A DNA stretch of 49,105 bases. Origin: GCA-002722245 sp964230605. Lineage in GTDB: Bacteria > Bacteroidota > Bacteroidia > Flavobacteriales_C > GCA-002722245. The position numbers and the translations under genes are program-made. The notes below the pieces were generated by a model. The model had not been told where the DNA came from. It saw only the letters and a program-made list of their open reading frames with translations, and did not search any database. How positions within the stretch are numbered: position 1 is the stretch's first letter; every line of letters starts with the position of its first letter. The stretch is from the NCBI GenBank assembly GCA_964230605.1, contig CAXRIN010000030.1, positions 1-49,105 on the forward strand, in the 5' to 3' direction. Positions 1 through 9,189 of this stretch are shown piece by piece.

Positions 1-1625
1 TTTTTATTCTTTTTGTCGTTGGGATGGTTTTAGATAAAGGATATTTCAGATGGACTGTTTTAGCTGCATTTGTAATTTATATTCTATTGGCTTGGGGAAG
101 AAACTTTGAAGACTTTAATGCTTGGGTAATTGAAAATATCCCAATGTATAATAAATTCAGAGCTGTTTCCATGACTATGGTAATTGTTCAATTGATTTTA
201 CCATTAATGGCTGTCTGGGGAGTAAACCTCTTAATTAAAAAGAAAGAAGGAATAAATCTGAAATTAATTATAGGGTCAATTTCTAGTGTGGTAACTCTTT
301 TATTACTGTTTCTGATTAATCCTGAAATGTGGTTTACTTTTTTCTCTCGTTCTGAACTAGCTATTATGAACCTGCCTAATCCAGATATGGAGTATGTTTC
401 GTTAATGGATATGGTGAAGGAATACCGAATTGATTTGTTTAAAGACGAAGTTCAAAGAGCCCTTTTATATGCAGTTTTAGTTGGAGGTTCAGTTGTAGCT
501 TTTGTTAAATATAAATTTGATTCTAAATTATTAATAGGAGTTTTGGGAGTATTAGTAGCGACAGATTTATGGACTCAGGATCAAGATTATTTAAGTAATG
601 AAAAAGATCCTCAGACCAAGGAATATAAGCATTGGCAAAAGATTAAGAAGAATGAAAATAAACATGAAGCTTCTACTGCTGATTTGTTAATTGCTGATAT
701 GGAATTTGCTTTACAACCAGGTTTTAAGCAGAAATATGTTGAAGCGGAAAACATATTAAAAGATTTCAAAAAATCCGAAGGTTTAAGAACTGGACTAAAA
801 GATTATGAAAAGGAAGAGTTAAAATTCAAGGTTCTGCGTGAGAATACTCATTACAGAGTACTTCAATTAGGGAATCCCTTCAATAACTCAAGTGTTTCCT
901 ATTTCCATAAATCTATTGGGGGATATCATGCCGCAAAATTGATGAGGTATCAAGAATTAATAGAGAATTGTATTACCCCAGAAATGGGAAGAATTCAATC
1001 TTCATTTGCTTCACAAGATTTAAACGTGATTCAAAATAGTATTAAAAATGCTCAAGTTTTGAATATGTTAAATATGAAGTATTTAATTTATAATCCTCAA
1101 GGAAGACCAATTGATAATCCTTTTGCTAACGGTTTTGCATGGCCAATAAAAGAGGTTTTGTTAGTTGAGAATCCAAATGAAGAAATAGAAAAGGTAGGTA
1201 AAATAAATACAAAAAATCAAGCAGTTGTTGATGTTAGATACAAAAGACTTGTTGGTGATTTAAATGATTTTGGAAAAGATACTGCCATTATAAATTTGGA
1301 AAGTGTTAAATCAAATGAGCTGAAATATCAATTCCAATCTGCTGCTAATCAAATTATGATATTCTCAGACGTTTATTATGAAGATGGATGGAATGCATAT
1401 ATTGATGGAGAAGAAGTTCCGCATTTTAGAGCTAACTATGTGCTTAGAGGTTTGAGGGTGCCGGCAGGTAAACATGAAATCGTGTTTAAATTCGAGCCTT
1501 CATCTGTTTCAATTGGGATGACTATTAATACGATATTCTCTGTCATTGTATTACTTGGTGTAGCTTTCTTTTTATTCAAAGAGTTTAAGTCGGCTAACTC
1601 AGAAGAAATTGTTGACGCAGCTTAG
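1..1625 (+). CDS. YfhO-like multi-pass membrane protein, 5'-truncated by the window edge
   Basis: The reading frame is open to the left edge, upstream of the first ATG at 24, so this is the C-terminal part of a larger protein. The visible part has about five hydrophobic segments in the first 180 residues, a soluble region of roughly 300 residues, and a last membrane segment near the C-terminus (SIGMTINTIFSVIVLLGVAF). The soluble part contains YYEDGWNAYIDGEEVPHFRANY, a pattern typical of the YfhO-like family, which in other bacteria takes part in glycosylation of cell-surface polymers. That role is from family knowledge; the substrate here is unknown. A GT2 glycosyltransferase follows after 2 bp, so both probably belong to the same surface-glycan transcript. 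Confident about the membrane topology class, less so about function. Confidence 0.75.
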   Translation, partial: FILFVVGMVLDKGYFRWTVLAAFVIYILLAWGRNFEDFNAWVIENIPMYNKFRAVSMTMVIVQLILPLMAVWGVNLLIKKKEGINLKLIIGSISSVVTLLLLFLINPEMWFTFFSRSELAIMNLPNPDMEYVSLMDMVKEYRIDLFKDEVQRALLYAVLVGGSVVAFVKYKFDSKLLIGVLGVLVATDLWTQDQDYLSNEKDPQTKEYKHWQKIKKNENKHEASTADLLIADMEFALQPGFKQKYVEAENILKDFKKSEGLRTGLKDYEKEELKFKVLRENTHYRVLQLGNPFNNSSVSYFHKSIGGYHAAKLMRYQELIENCITPEMGRIQSSFASQDLNVIQNSIKNAQVLNMLNMKYLIYNPQGRPIDNPFANGFAWPIKEVLLVENPNEEIEKVGKINTKNQAVVDVRYKRLVGDLNDFGKDTAIINLESVKSNELKYQFQSAANQIMIFSDVYYEDGWNAYIDGEEVPHFRANYVLRGLRVPAGKHEIVFKFEPSSVSIGMTINTIFSVIVLLGVAFFLFKEFKSANSEEIVDAA

Positions 1626-1627
1626 TT

Positions 1628-2542
1628 ATGGTTTCAATTATAGTTGCTACATATAATCGATGCGATTTTTTGGAAGATTGCATTAAAAGCTATCAGGAGC
1701 AAGATTGCGATAAATCATTATTTGAGGTATTAATCATCAATAATAACTCAACAGATAAAACAGAAGAAATCTCTTTAGAACTCATTAAAAAGTATCCCGA
1801 AGTCGATCTTAAATACATGGTTGAAACCAATCAAGGTTTGTCTTATGGAAGAAACCGTGGGATTACTGAGTCAAAATATGATTTGATTCACTTTTTTGAT
1901 GACGATGCAGTTGCGACGCCCAATTACGTTTCAAGTATTATAGATACTTTTCAAAGACATCCTAAGGCAAAGGCAGCTGGTGGGAAAATCTTGTTGAACT
2001 ATTTTGAAGGGCGTCCAAAATGGGCGAGTAAATACATGGAGTCTATATTTGGGTTGTTTGATATCGGGGATGAAGAAATAGAGTTTCCAAGAAATAATTA
2101 TCCAAGAGGATCAAACATGACTTTTAAGCGCGAGATTTTTGATCGAGTAGGTCAGTTTGATGTAAGTCTTGGTAGAAAAGGAAAAATCATGTTAGGGGGA
2201 GAGGAGAAGGAAATGTTTCAGCGAGTTTATGAAACGGGTTGTTCAGTTATTTATAATCCTCAAACTATTTGTTATCACGCAGTACCCGAGCCAAGAACAC
2301 GAAGAGAATTTGTAAAAAATCAAGTTTTTGGAATTGGCGTAAGTGAAAACATCAGAATAAATAATTCAGCTTTTAAATATAAAATCAAGCGTTACTTCAT
2401 GGAAGGAGTGAAATGGTGTGCTACTTGGATTTTATTTTTAAAATATCTTTTTATAGAATTTAATTGGCCAAAAGCTACTTTCATCGTCCGTTTCCGCTGG
2501 TGGATAACTAAAGGAATGTTGGTTGGGCTGCCAAAAGATTAA
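1628..2542 (+). CDS. Family 2 glycosyltransferase (GT-A fold)
   Basis: A 304-residue protein that begins with the GT2 nucleotide-sugar fold signature (VSIIVATYNRCDFLEDCI, residues 2-19). It has a DDD metal-binding cluster (HFFDDDAVATPNY, about residues 88-100) and a later acceptor-side region with GGEEKEMFQRV, matching the usual ED-type catalytic motif. The C-terminal 60 residues are hydrophobic and basic, consistent with membrane association at the inner face of the inner membrane. It starts 2 bp after the YfhO-like gene and its end overlaps the permissive upstream extension of the next frame. The donor and acceptor sugars cannot be read from the sequence. Its position just upstream of the legionaminic acid genes suggests that it helps assemble the same glycan. 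Confidence 0.88.
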   Translation: MVSIIVATYNRCDFLEDCIKSYQEQDCDKSLFEVLIINNNSTDKTEEISLELIKKYPEVDLKYMVETNQGLSYGRNRGITESKYDLIHFFDDDAVATPNYVSSIIDTFQRHPKAKAAGGKILLNYFEGRPKWASKYMESIFGLFDIGDEEIEFPRNNYPRGSNMTFKREIFDRVGQFDVSLGRKGKIMLGGEEKEMFQRVYETGCSVIYNPQTICYHAVPEPRTRREFVKNQVFGIGVSENIRINNSAFKYKIKRYFMEGVKWCATWILFLKYLFIEFNWPKATFIVRFRWWITKGMLVGLPKD

Positions 2543-2570
2543 TATTTTTATTGAAATCAAAAGTAAAATT

Positions 2571-3569
2571 GTGGAGTTAAAAGGAAAGAAAGTTTTAGTT
2601 ACTGGAGCAGATGGGTTTATTGGAAGCCATTTAGTAGAAGCTTTGATTGAAGAGGGCTGTAAAGTGAAAGCATTTGCATATTATAATTCGTTTAACTCAT
2701 GGGGTTGGATGGATACTTTTGATAAACAAAAACTAGATCAAATTGAAATTTTCACAGGTGATGTTAGGGATCCTAATGGTGTTAGAACAGCAATGAAAGG
2801 AGTTGATATAGTGTTTCACTTAGCAGCCTTAATTGCAATCCCTTACAGTTATCATTCTCCTGATTCTTATGTTGACACTAATATTAAAGGGACTCTAAAT
2901 ATTATTCAAGCTGCAAGAGATTGTAAGGTTGAAAGAGTATTAGTTACTTCTACAAGTGAAGTTTATGGTACAGCTCAATTTGTGCCAATAACGGAGTTGC
3001 ATCCAAAGCAAGGCCAGTCACCATATTCAGCCTCTAAAATAGGAGCTGATTTTATGGCCGATTCTTTTTATAGAAGTTTCGAATTACCAATAACTATTGT
3101 TCGGCCATTTAATACATTCGGACCTCGCCAGTCAGCAAGAGCAATTATTCCTACAATTATTACTCAGTTATTAAACGGAAAGGAAGAGATTGAACTTGGA
3201 GATTTGACTCCAACTAGAGATTTACTTTATGTTAAAGACACTGCTGCTGGATTTATAGCTATTGCCAAAAATGAAGATTTAATTGGAGAGGAGGTGAATA
3301 TTGCTACTCAAAGCGAAATTTCGATTGGTCAATTGGCTAATACGTTGATTGAACTAATAAACCCTAAGGCAAAAGTTGTTTGTGATGAACAAAGATTGCG
3401 GCCAAAGAATAGTGAGGTTTTTAGACTTTTTGGATGTAACGAAAAATTAAAGAAACATACAGATTGGGAATGTAAATACACATTTGAAGAAGCTTTAACT
3501 GAAACCATAAAGTGGTTTTCAGACAAAGAGAATTTATCAAAATACAAAGCAGACATTTACAATGTTTAA
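2571..3569 (+). CDS. legB: NAD-dependent 4,6-dehydratase, legionaminic acid pathway (LegB)
   Basis: An extended short-chain dehydrogenase of 332 residues. The nucleotide-binding glycine motif TGADGFIGSHL is near residues 11-21, the Ser/Thr of the active site is in TSTSEVYG, and the catalytic YxxxK pair is Y152-S-A-S-K156. In Campylobacter jejuni, LegB converts GDP-GlcNAc to the 4-keto-6-deoxy sugar, the first committed step towards legionaminic acid; the assignment here relies on the following genes, which match that pathway in full. The frame is open upstream to a TTG at 2523, but that start would overlap the GT gene, and the Rossmann core begins right after the GTG at 2571, so I chose GTG 2571. 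LegC overlaps its end by 8 bp. Confidence 0.88.
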   Translation: MELKGKKVLVTGADGFIGSHLVEALIEEGCKVKAFAYYNSFNSWGWMDTFDKQKLDQIEIFTGDVRDPNGVRTAMKGVDIVFHLAALIAIPYSYHSPDSYVDTNIKGTLNIIQAARDCKVERVLVTSTSEVYGTAQFVPITELHPKQGQSPYSASKIGADFMADSFYRSFELPITIVRPFNTFGPRQSARAIIPTIITQLLNGKEEIELGDLTPTRDLLYVKDTAAGFIAIAKNEDLIGEEVNIATQSEISIGQLANTLIELINPKAKVVCDEQRLRPKNSEVFRLFGCNEKLKKHTDWECKYTFEEALTETIKWFSDKENLSKYKADIYNV

Positions 3570-4701
3570 ACAAGTTTGTGAATACATACGTTCTGTTTTC
3601 CAAACAGAAGAATTCATTCCTTTACATGAGCCAAATTTTAAAGGGAATGAAGAGAAATATGTATTAGAAACTATCAGAAGTACTTTTGTTTCTTCTGTTG
3701 GGAAATTTGTAGATGATTTCGAACTTAAAATGCAAGAGTATACAGGGGCAGGAAAAGCCGTTGCAGTGGTAAATGGTACATCTGGTCTTCACTTGGCTTT
3801 GTGTGTTTTGGGTGTAGAAAAAGATCATGAAGTTCTTACACAATCATTAAGCTTTGTTGCTACAACAAATGCTATTCATTATACAGGGGCTAAACCTGTT
3901 TTTATTGATGTTGAAAGGAGCACTTTGGGAATGTCCGCAGAAAAGTTGGCAATCTTTTTTAAAGAGAAAACGATTCAACAAAACGGTGTTTGTATTAACA
4001 AAAATTCAGGAAGAATAATTAAAGCATGTGTTCCCATGCATACCTTTGGTTTTCCCTGTGAAATAGATAAGATTTACGAACTTTGTAAGTCCAATAATGT
4101 TGTTTTAATTGAAGACTCAGCGGAAAGTATAGGTTCCTTTTATAAAGGAAAGCATACAGGTACTTTTGGAGATGCAGGAGTTTTTAGTTTTAATGGAAAC
4201 AAAACTATTACAAGTGGAGGTGGTGGATTAATTGTGTTTAAAGATGAAATTCTTGGAGAGAGAGCTAAGTTTTTAAGCACAACAGCAAAAGAACCCCATA
4301 AATGGGAGTTTCAACACAATGAATTAGGATTTAATTACAGAATGCCTAATATCAATGCTGCTTTGGCTCTTGCTCAATTGGAAAGGCTTCCTGAAATTTT
4401 AAAACTAAAAAGAGAGCTGTCTCAAAAATACATTTCATTTTTCAAGAATATAGATAGTGTTGATTTCGTTCAAGAACCATTAGGTTCCGAATCAAATTAT
4501 TGGTTGAATGTAGTTGTTTTGCAAAATAGAAAAGAGCAAGAAGCTTTTTTAAAGGAGACAAATGAAAATGGTATTATGACCAGGCCTGTGTGGAATTTAT
4601 TACATAGTTTACCTATGAATAAAGACTGTGAATCTGATGACTTATCAAATTCGATAGAGTTAAGAGATAGATTAGTAAATATTCCAAGTAGTGCAATATG
4701 A
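3562..4701 (+). CDS. legC: PLP-dependent sugar 4-aminotransferase (LegC)
   Basis: A 379-residue DegT/DnrJ/EryC1-type aminotransferase. The Schiff-base lysine is K214 in SFNGNKTITSGGGG, and the phosphate and ring-stacking motifs VVNGTSGLHLAL and LIEDSAESIGSFYKG are present. It would add an amino group to C4 of the 4-keto sugar made by LegB, using glutamate as the usual donor. The start ATG overlaps the LegB stop by 8 bp and its end overlaps the next start by 4 bp (ATGA), indicating translational coupling. The N-terminal extension MFKQVCEYIRSVFQ is usual for LegC and distinguishes it a little from PseC-type enzymes. Full length; nothing is broken. Confidence 0.9.
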   Translation: MFKQVCEYIRSVFQTEEFIPLHEPNFKGNEEKYVLETIRSTFVSSVGKFVDDFELKMQEYTGAGKAVAVVNGTSGLHLALCVLGVEKDHEVLTQSLSFVATTNAIHYTGAKPVFIDVERSTLGMSAEKLAIFFKEKTIQQNGVCINKNSGRIIKACVPMHTFGFPCEIDKIYELCKSNNVVLIEDSAESIGSFYKGKHTGTFGDAGVFSFNGNKTITSGGGGLIVFKDEILGERAKFLSTTAKEPHKWEFQHNELGFNYRMPNINAALALAQLERLPEILKLKRELSQKYISFFKNIDSVDFVQEPLGSESNYWLNVVVLQNRKEQEAFLKETNENGIMTRPVWNLLHSLPMNKDCESDDLSNSIELRDRLVNIPSSAI

Positions 4702-5321
4702 AAGAAGAAATTGTTTTAGTTGGAGGCGGAGGACATTGTAAATCTGTTATTGATGTCATTGAGGCAGAAAATAGATTTAAGATAGTTGGAATAGTTGATC
4801 CCAATTCCAATTCAGATTTAGGATATCCGAATCTGGGGAATGATGAAGTAATTCCTGATTTAGTGAGTAAGTATCAATATTTTCATATTACAATTGGGGC
4901 CGTAAAATCAAGGTTTTTAAGAAAAAAACTGTTTGAAAAAATTAAAAAATTAGGAGGGGATTTTCCTGTGATTATTTCTCCAAATGCTTATATTTCACCA
5001 AAGTCTACAATTGGAAAAGGGTCGATAGTTATGCATAACGCTTTGATAAATTCTGGAGTTGTTGTTGGAGAAAATAATATTATCAATACGGGTTCGATTA
5101 TAGAGCATGATTGTTTAGTTGGTCATCATAATCATATATCAACAAAAGTGGTTTTGAATGGTAGTGTGAAAGTTGGAGATGAAAATTTAATTGGTGGTGG
5201 AAGTATAGTTATTGAAGGGAAAGAACTAGAGAGTAACATAACACTAGGAGCAGGTTCCCTTGTTACTAAAAATATAATTGAGTCTGGAGTGTATTTTGGA
5301 TCTCCAGCAGTAAAAAAATAA
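4698..5321 (+). CDS. legH: NeuD/LegH-type sugar O- or N-acetyltransferase
   Basis: A 207-residue protein with the two-part NeuD architecture: an N-terminal Rossmann-like segment (IVLVGGGGHCKSVIDVI) and a C-terminal left-handed beta-helix of isoleucine/glycine-rich hexapeptide repeats from about residue 90 to 190, ending in the typical FGSPAVKK tail. In the legionaminic acid pathway LegH acetylates the 4-amino group to give the 2,4-diacetamido sugar. The gene overlaps legC by 4 bp and ends one base into the next start. NeuD, PglD and LegH are close relatives, so the step is inferred from the cluster. Confidence 0.85.
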   Translation: MKEEIVLVGGGGHCKSVIDVIEAENRFKIVGIVDPNSNSDLGYPNLGNDEVIPDLVSKYQYFHITIGAVKSRFLRKKLFEKIKKLGGDFPVIISPNAYISPKSTIGKGSIVMHNALINSGVVVGENNIINTGSIIEHDCLVGHHNHISTKVVLNGSVKVGDENLIGGGSIVIEGKELESNITLGAGSLVTKNIIESGVYFGSPAVKK

Positions 5322-6334
5322 TGAGTCGGACTATAATCATAGCAGAGGCGGGAGTTAATCATAATGGTTCATTAGAATTAGCAAAAAAGTTAGTAGATGT
5401 AGCTGAAGAGGCAGGAGTGGATTTTGTGAAATTTCAAACTTTTAAAGCTGAGAAACTAGTTGCAGAAAATACACAAAAAGCAGAATATCAAAAAGCCAAT
5501 GATGGAGATGGAGGGCAATTAGAAATGCTTAAGAAGTTAGAGTTATCCAATCAGGATCATATAGATTTGATTAACTACTGTAAATCCAAAAAGGTATCAT
5601 TTTTGTCAACAGCATTTGATGAAGATAGTATAGACTTTTTAGTTGATTTGGGAATCCCTTTTTTTAAAATTCCTTCTGGTGAAATAACTAACCTACCTTA
5701 CCTAGAGAAAATAGCTTCAACTCAATTGCGAGTTATAATCTCTACAGGTATGTGTGATATGGACGAAGTGAAAGATGCGGTTTCTGTTTTTAATAAAAAT
5801 GGGTATGAACCAAGTGAAATTACAGTACTTCACTGTAATACGGAATACCCAACTCCCATGAAAGATGTTAATTTATTAGCAATGAAATCAATTGGTGATG
5901 AATTAAATATAAACGTAGGTTATTCTGATCATACTTTGGGAATTGAGGTGCCTATTGCGGCTGTGGCACTTGGAGCTAAAGTGATTGAAAAACATTTTAC
6001 CTTGGATAGATCAATGACTGGGCCTGATCATAAAGCCTCTCTCGAACCTGAGGAACTGAAATCGATGGTTCAGGCTATTAGAAATATTGAGTTAGCTTTA
6101 GGTTCTGGAAAAAAAAAACCAAGCGATTCTGAATTAAAAAACAAAGCAATTGCTAGGAAAAGTATTCATTTTAAAACTTCTTTGAAAAAGGATCATATTT
6201 TGATCAAAGATGATTTTATTATGTTAAGACCAGGGAGTGGGATTTCGCCAATGAATATGTATGATGTGATTGGTAAGAAACTTAAAGGAGATGTTAAAAG
6301 GGGAGAAATGATGAGTTATAACCATATTATTTAA
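5321..6334 (+). CDS. legI: Legionaminic acid synthase, NeuB family
   Basis: A 337-residue NeuB-type enzyme: an N-terminal TIM barrel (IIIAEAGVNHNGSLELAKKL at the start, KFQTFKAEKL, GYSDHTLG, EKHFTLDRSMTGPDHKASL) and a C-terminal SAF/antifreeze-like domain from about residue 280 (ARKSIHFKTSLKKDHIL to DVIGKKLKGDVKRGE). It condenses phosphoenolpyruvate with the 2,4-diacetamido-hexose freed by LegG to form the nine-carbon legionaminic acid. The family includes NeuB (sialic) and PseI (pseudaminic) enzymes; the surrounding LegB/PtmE set points to legionaminic acid. The start ATG overlaps the legH stop by 1 bp and legG follows after 2 bp. Confidence 0.9.
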   Translation: MSRTIIIAEAGVNHNGSLELAKKLVDVAEEAGVDFVKFQTFKAEKLVAENTQKAEYQKANDGDGGQLEMLKKLELSNQDHIDLINYCKSKKVSFLSTAFDEDSIDFLVDLGIPFFKIPSGEITNLPYLEKIASTQLRVIISTGMCDMDEVKDAVSVFNKNGYEPSEITVLHCNTEYPTPMKDVNLLAMKSIGDELNINVGYSDHTLGIEVPIAAVALGAKVIEKHFTLDRSMTGPDHKASLEPEELKSMVQAIRNIELALGSGKKKPSDSELKNKAIARKSIHFKTSLKKDHILIKDDFIMLRPGSGISPMNMYDVIGKKLKGDVKRGEMMSYNHII

Positions 6335-6336
6335 TT

Positions 6337-7452
6337 ATGGCATTATACCTTCTTACAAGTTCAAGAGCTGATTTTGGTATTTATCAACCATTAATAAAGG
6401 AAATTCTAAAAGAATCTCTAGAGCTAAGGCTGATTGTATTTGGAACACATTTGAGTAAGAAACATGGTTATACCATCACCGATATAGAGAGAATAGGATC
6501 TCCTGTTTACAAATCAATTTCAACATTACCAAGTGATGATTCTGCATTAGCAGTGAGCGCAAGCGTAGGAGAGACTATTAAATCATTTTCGAATTTTTGG
6601 AATGAAGAACAACATGAAGTTGATTGTATAATTTGTCTGGGTGATAGATATGAAATGTATGCTGCAGTTGCAGCATCAATTCCATTTAATTTAAAAGTAG
6701 CTCATTTGCATGGTGGTGAAACCACGCTAGGTGCAATTGATAACAAGTACAGACATAGTTTGACTGTTTTTTCAGATTTTCATTTTTGCGCAACCGATGT
6801 TTTTGCTGACAGAATCAAATCAATTATTGGTTCAGGTGAAAACGTTTTCAATGTTGGAGCATTAAGTATTGAGAATATAGAAAAGGAAGATGTATTTACT
6901 GTCTCAGAGCTTGAAAAAGAGTTTGAAATTGATTTTTCAAAACCAACAATTTTAACAACTTTCCATCCTGAAACTGTTTCACCGAAGCAAAACAAAAAAC
7001 ATATTGAGGTATTAAGAGAAGTGATTCCTGTATTGCTCCAAAAGCAGCAGCTCGTAATTACTTTACCCAATGCGGATACTTCATCAGAAGCGTATCGGAC
7101 TTTGTTTTGGAATCTTGCAGAGAAGTATGAAAATTTAAAGCTTGTTGAACATTTTGGAAGAAAGGGATATTTTTCAGCTTTAAAATATTGCTCATTTGTT
7201 TTTGGAAATTCTTCAAGTGGAATTATTGAGGCAGCTTCATTCAATAAGTATGTTATTAATGTTGGTGTAAGACAAGAAGGAAGGTTGACGGGGAAGAATG
7301 TTTTTGATTGCGAATTCGATTCTGATCAAATTCTTAAATTGGTTGAGAACATTGAAAAAATGAGCGCTTTTTCTGGAGGTAATATTTATCAAAAGGAAGG
7401 GACTGCTAAAGTGATTGTAAATGAATTAAAAAATAAACTTGATGTTGAATAA
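6337..7452 (+). CDS. legG: NDP-N,N'-diacetylbacillosamine 2-epimerase (hydrolysing), LegG/NeuC family
   Basis: A 371-residue GT-B-fold 2-epimerase. Recognisable family features are the N-terminal LLTSSRADFGIYQPLIKEI, the central HLHGGETTLGAIDNKYRHSL, and the C-terminal FGNSSSGIIEAASF, which binds the nucleotide phosphate. It releases the nucleotide and inverts C2 to give the free 6-deoxymannose derivative used by the NeuB-type synthase encoded just upstream. The C. jejuni homologue acts on a GDP-sugar and the gut or pathogen NeuC acts on UDP-GlcNAc; the former is favoured by the PtmE gene immediately downstream. Its stop codon lies inside the ptmE start region (11-bp overlap). Confidence 0.88.
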   Translation: MALYLLTSSRADFGIYQPLIKEILKESLELRLIVFGTHLSKKHGYTITDIERIGSPVYKSISTLPSDDSALAVSASVGETIKSFSNFWNEEQHEVDCIICLGDRYEMYAAVAASIPFNLKVAHLHGGETTLGAIDNKYRHSLTVFSDFHFCATDVFADRIKSIIGSGENVFNVGALSIENIEKEDVFTVSELEKEFEIDFSKPTILTTFHPETVSPKQNKKHIEVLREVIPVLLQKQQLVITLPNADTSSEAYRTLFWNLAEKYENLKLVEHFGRKGYFSALKYCSFVFGNSSSGIIEAASFNKYVINVGVRQEGRLTGKNVFDCEFDSDQILKLVENIEKMSAFSGGNIYQKEGTAKVIVNELKNKLDVE

Positions 7453-8479
7453 ACATTTCATTCCTACAAAATACACTATCCGTGAAGCTTTAAAGCGCCT
7501 GGACGAATTAAGTGGTGATTCCTTGATTTTGATGGATGAGGATGATATTGTTAAGGGAACACTTACTGATGGTGATATTCGAAGAGGGTTAATAAAAGGA
7601 GCTTCGCTTGACGATAATGTAAGTGAGATAATGAATGCTAACTTCCATTTTATTAAGGAAGGAGATCATTCAATTGCTAGTATCAAGTCACTAAAAGAGA
7701 AAAAAATTGATTTTGTTCCAGTACTGAATACACAAAATCAATTAGTTAAAATAATTGATCTTAGTACTAAAAAAAGTATTGTACCTGTTGATGCCGTAAT
7801 CATGGCAGGAGGAAGAGGAGTAAGATTACAACCTTTAACTAACGAATTGCCAAAACCACTTTTAAAGGTTGGAGGAGTTCCAATTATTGAAAGAAACGTA
7901 ACTAGGTTAGTTAAGTTTGGTATCGAGAATATTAATATTTCGGTTAATTACCTAGGTGAGTTACTTGAAGAGCATTTTAAGGACGGAAGTGAATTTGATG
8001 CAAATGTCAAATACGTTAAGGAGGATACTCCTTTAGGTACAATTGGTGCTGTTAGTAAAATTGAAAATTTTTCGAATGACACTGTTCTTGTTATGAACTC
8101 AGATTTATTAACAAACATTGATTTTGAAGATTTTTATTCTGAATTTGAAGATTCAAAATCAGATATGATGGTCGCATCAATACCTTATAAAGTAGATGTT
8201 CCTTATGCTATTTTAGAAGAAGACAAAGGGAGGGTTTTAAGTTTAAAGGAAAAGCCTACTTACACATATTATTCTAATGCGGGAATATATTTGATTCAGA
8301 AAAATTTGCTTAAGTATATTCCAGAAGGAGAGTGTTTTAATGCGACTGATTTAATGGAGTTGGTTATTGATAAAGGTTTGACTTTAAGAACTTATCCTAT
8401 TAAAGGCTACTGGTTAGATATCGGTAAAATGGAAGATTTTGAAAAAGCTCAAATGGATGTTGAAAAGATAGTTTTTTAA
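7442..8479 (+). CDS. ptmE: CBS-domain sugar-1-phosphate nucleotidyltransferase (PtmE-like)
   Basis: The first 110 residues hold a pair of CBS motifs (LILMDEDDIVKGTLTDGDIRRGL and FVPVLNTQNQLVKIIDLS), followed from residue 121 by a nucleotidyltransferase core (MAGGRGVRLQPLTNELPKPL, a metal-binding MNSD, then AGIYLI and GYWLDIG). In C. jejuni PtmE makes GDP-glucosamine from glucosamine-1-phosphate and GTP, which feeds LegB, so the gene marks the GDP route. I use ATG 7442 rather than the TTG one codon earlier. Its end overlaps the LegF start by 1 bp. The nucleotide preference cannot be read from sequence alone; it is inferred from the set. Confidence 0.86.
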   Translation: MLNKHFIPTKYTIREALKRLDELSGDSLILMDEDDIVKGTLTDGDIRRGLIKGASLDDNVSEIMNANFHFIKEGDHSIASIKSLKEKKIDFVPVLNTQNQLVKIIDLSTKKSIVPVDAVIMAGGRGVRLQPLTNELPKPLLKVGGVPIIERNVTRLVKFGIENINISVNYLGELLEEHFKDGSEFDANVKYVKEDTPLGTIGAVSKIENFSNDTVLVMNSDLLTNIDFEDFYSEFEDSKSDMMVASIPYKVDVPYAILEEDKGRVLSLKEKPTYTYYSNAGIYLIQKNLLKYIPEGECFNATDLMELVIDKGLTLRTYPIKGYWLDIGKMEDFEKAQMDVEKIVF

Positions 8480-9189
8480 TGGAGGAGGTATTAATAACTA
8501 TATGTGCAAGAGGAGGGTCTAAAGGAGTTCCTGACAAGAATATAAAAGAGGTTAATGGCAAACCATTAATTGGCTATACAATTGATTTTGCAAAAAAACT
8601 TGGATACGATATTCTTTTGTCCACCGATTCTGAAAGAATTTCTAAGGTGGCTGAAAATTGTGGTTTAGATTCTTACGGTTACATTAGGCCAGATTGGCTG
8701 GCTACTGATCAAGCAGGGAAGGTAGATGTGATTTACAATGCTTTGCAATTTGCAGAAAGGAAGTTTAGTAAAACTTATGATTATGTTTTGGATTTAGATG
8801 TGACGTCGCCTTTAAGAACTGAGGATGATATTAAACAAGCTTTAGAGTTAGTTAAATCTAACACTGAAGCGTTGGATGTTTTTTCAGTTTCTAGAGCAGT
8901 TAAGAATCCATATTTTAATATGGTGGAAAAGAATGAGAATGGGTTTTATGATTTAAGTAAGTCAAAACAAGATTTCTTTTCCCGTCAATCAGCTCCTGAA
9001 GTATACGAATTGAATGCTTCCTTCTATATTTATAAAAAGGCTTTCTTTGAAGCAGGATACAAGTCTCCAATTACACCTAAAAGCTTGGCTTTTGTGATGG
9101 ATCATGAATGTTTTGATATTGATGATGAATTGGCCTTATCTTTTTTGGAGTTTTTACTAAAAGAGAATAAGCTTAAATTTACTGTGTGA
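8479..9189 (+). CDS. legF: CMP-legionaminic acid synthetase (cytidylyltransferase)
   Basis: A 236-residue NeuA/LegF-type cytidylyltransferase with the N-terminal CTP-binding motif ICARGGSKGVPDKNIKEV, the metal-binding LDLDVTSPLRTEDDI, and the conserved R in FSRQSAPEVYELNAS. It activates the finished nonulosonic acid with CTP so that a sialyltransferase-like enzyme can use it. NeuA, PseF and LegF share these motifs; the choice rests on the neighbours. The GTGA at the end couples it to the next gene (4-bp overlap). Confidence 0.9.
   Translation: MEEVLITICARGGSKGVPDKNIKEVNGKPLIGYTIDFAKKLGYDILLSTDSERISKVAENCGLDSYGYIRPDWLATDQAGKVDVIYNALQFAERKFSKTYDYVLDLDVTSPLRTEDDIKQALELVKSNTEALDVFSVSRAVKNPYFNMVEKNENGFYDLSKSKQDFFSRQSAPEVYELNASFYIYKKAFFEAGYKSPITPKSLAFVMDHECFDIDDELALSFLEFLLKENKLKFTV

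Noticed and set aside
6780..7244. 154-codon minus-strand frame within legG
   Set aside because: Antisense shadow of a well-recognised gene; no own motifs.
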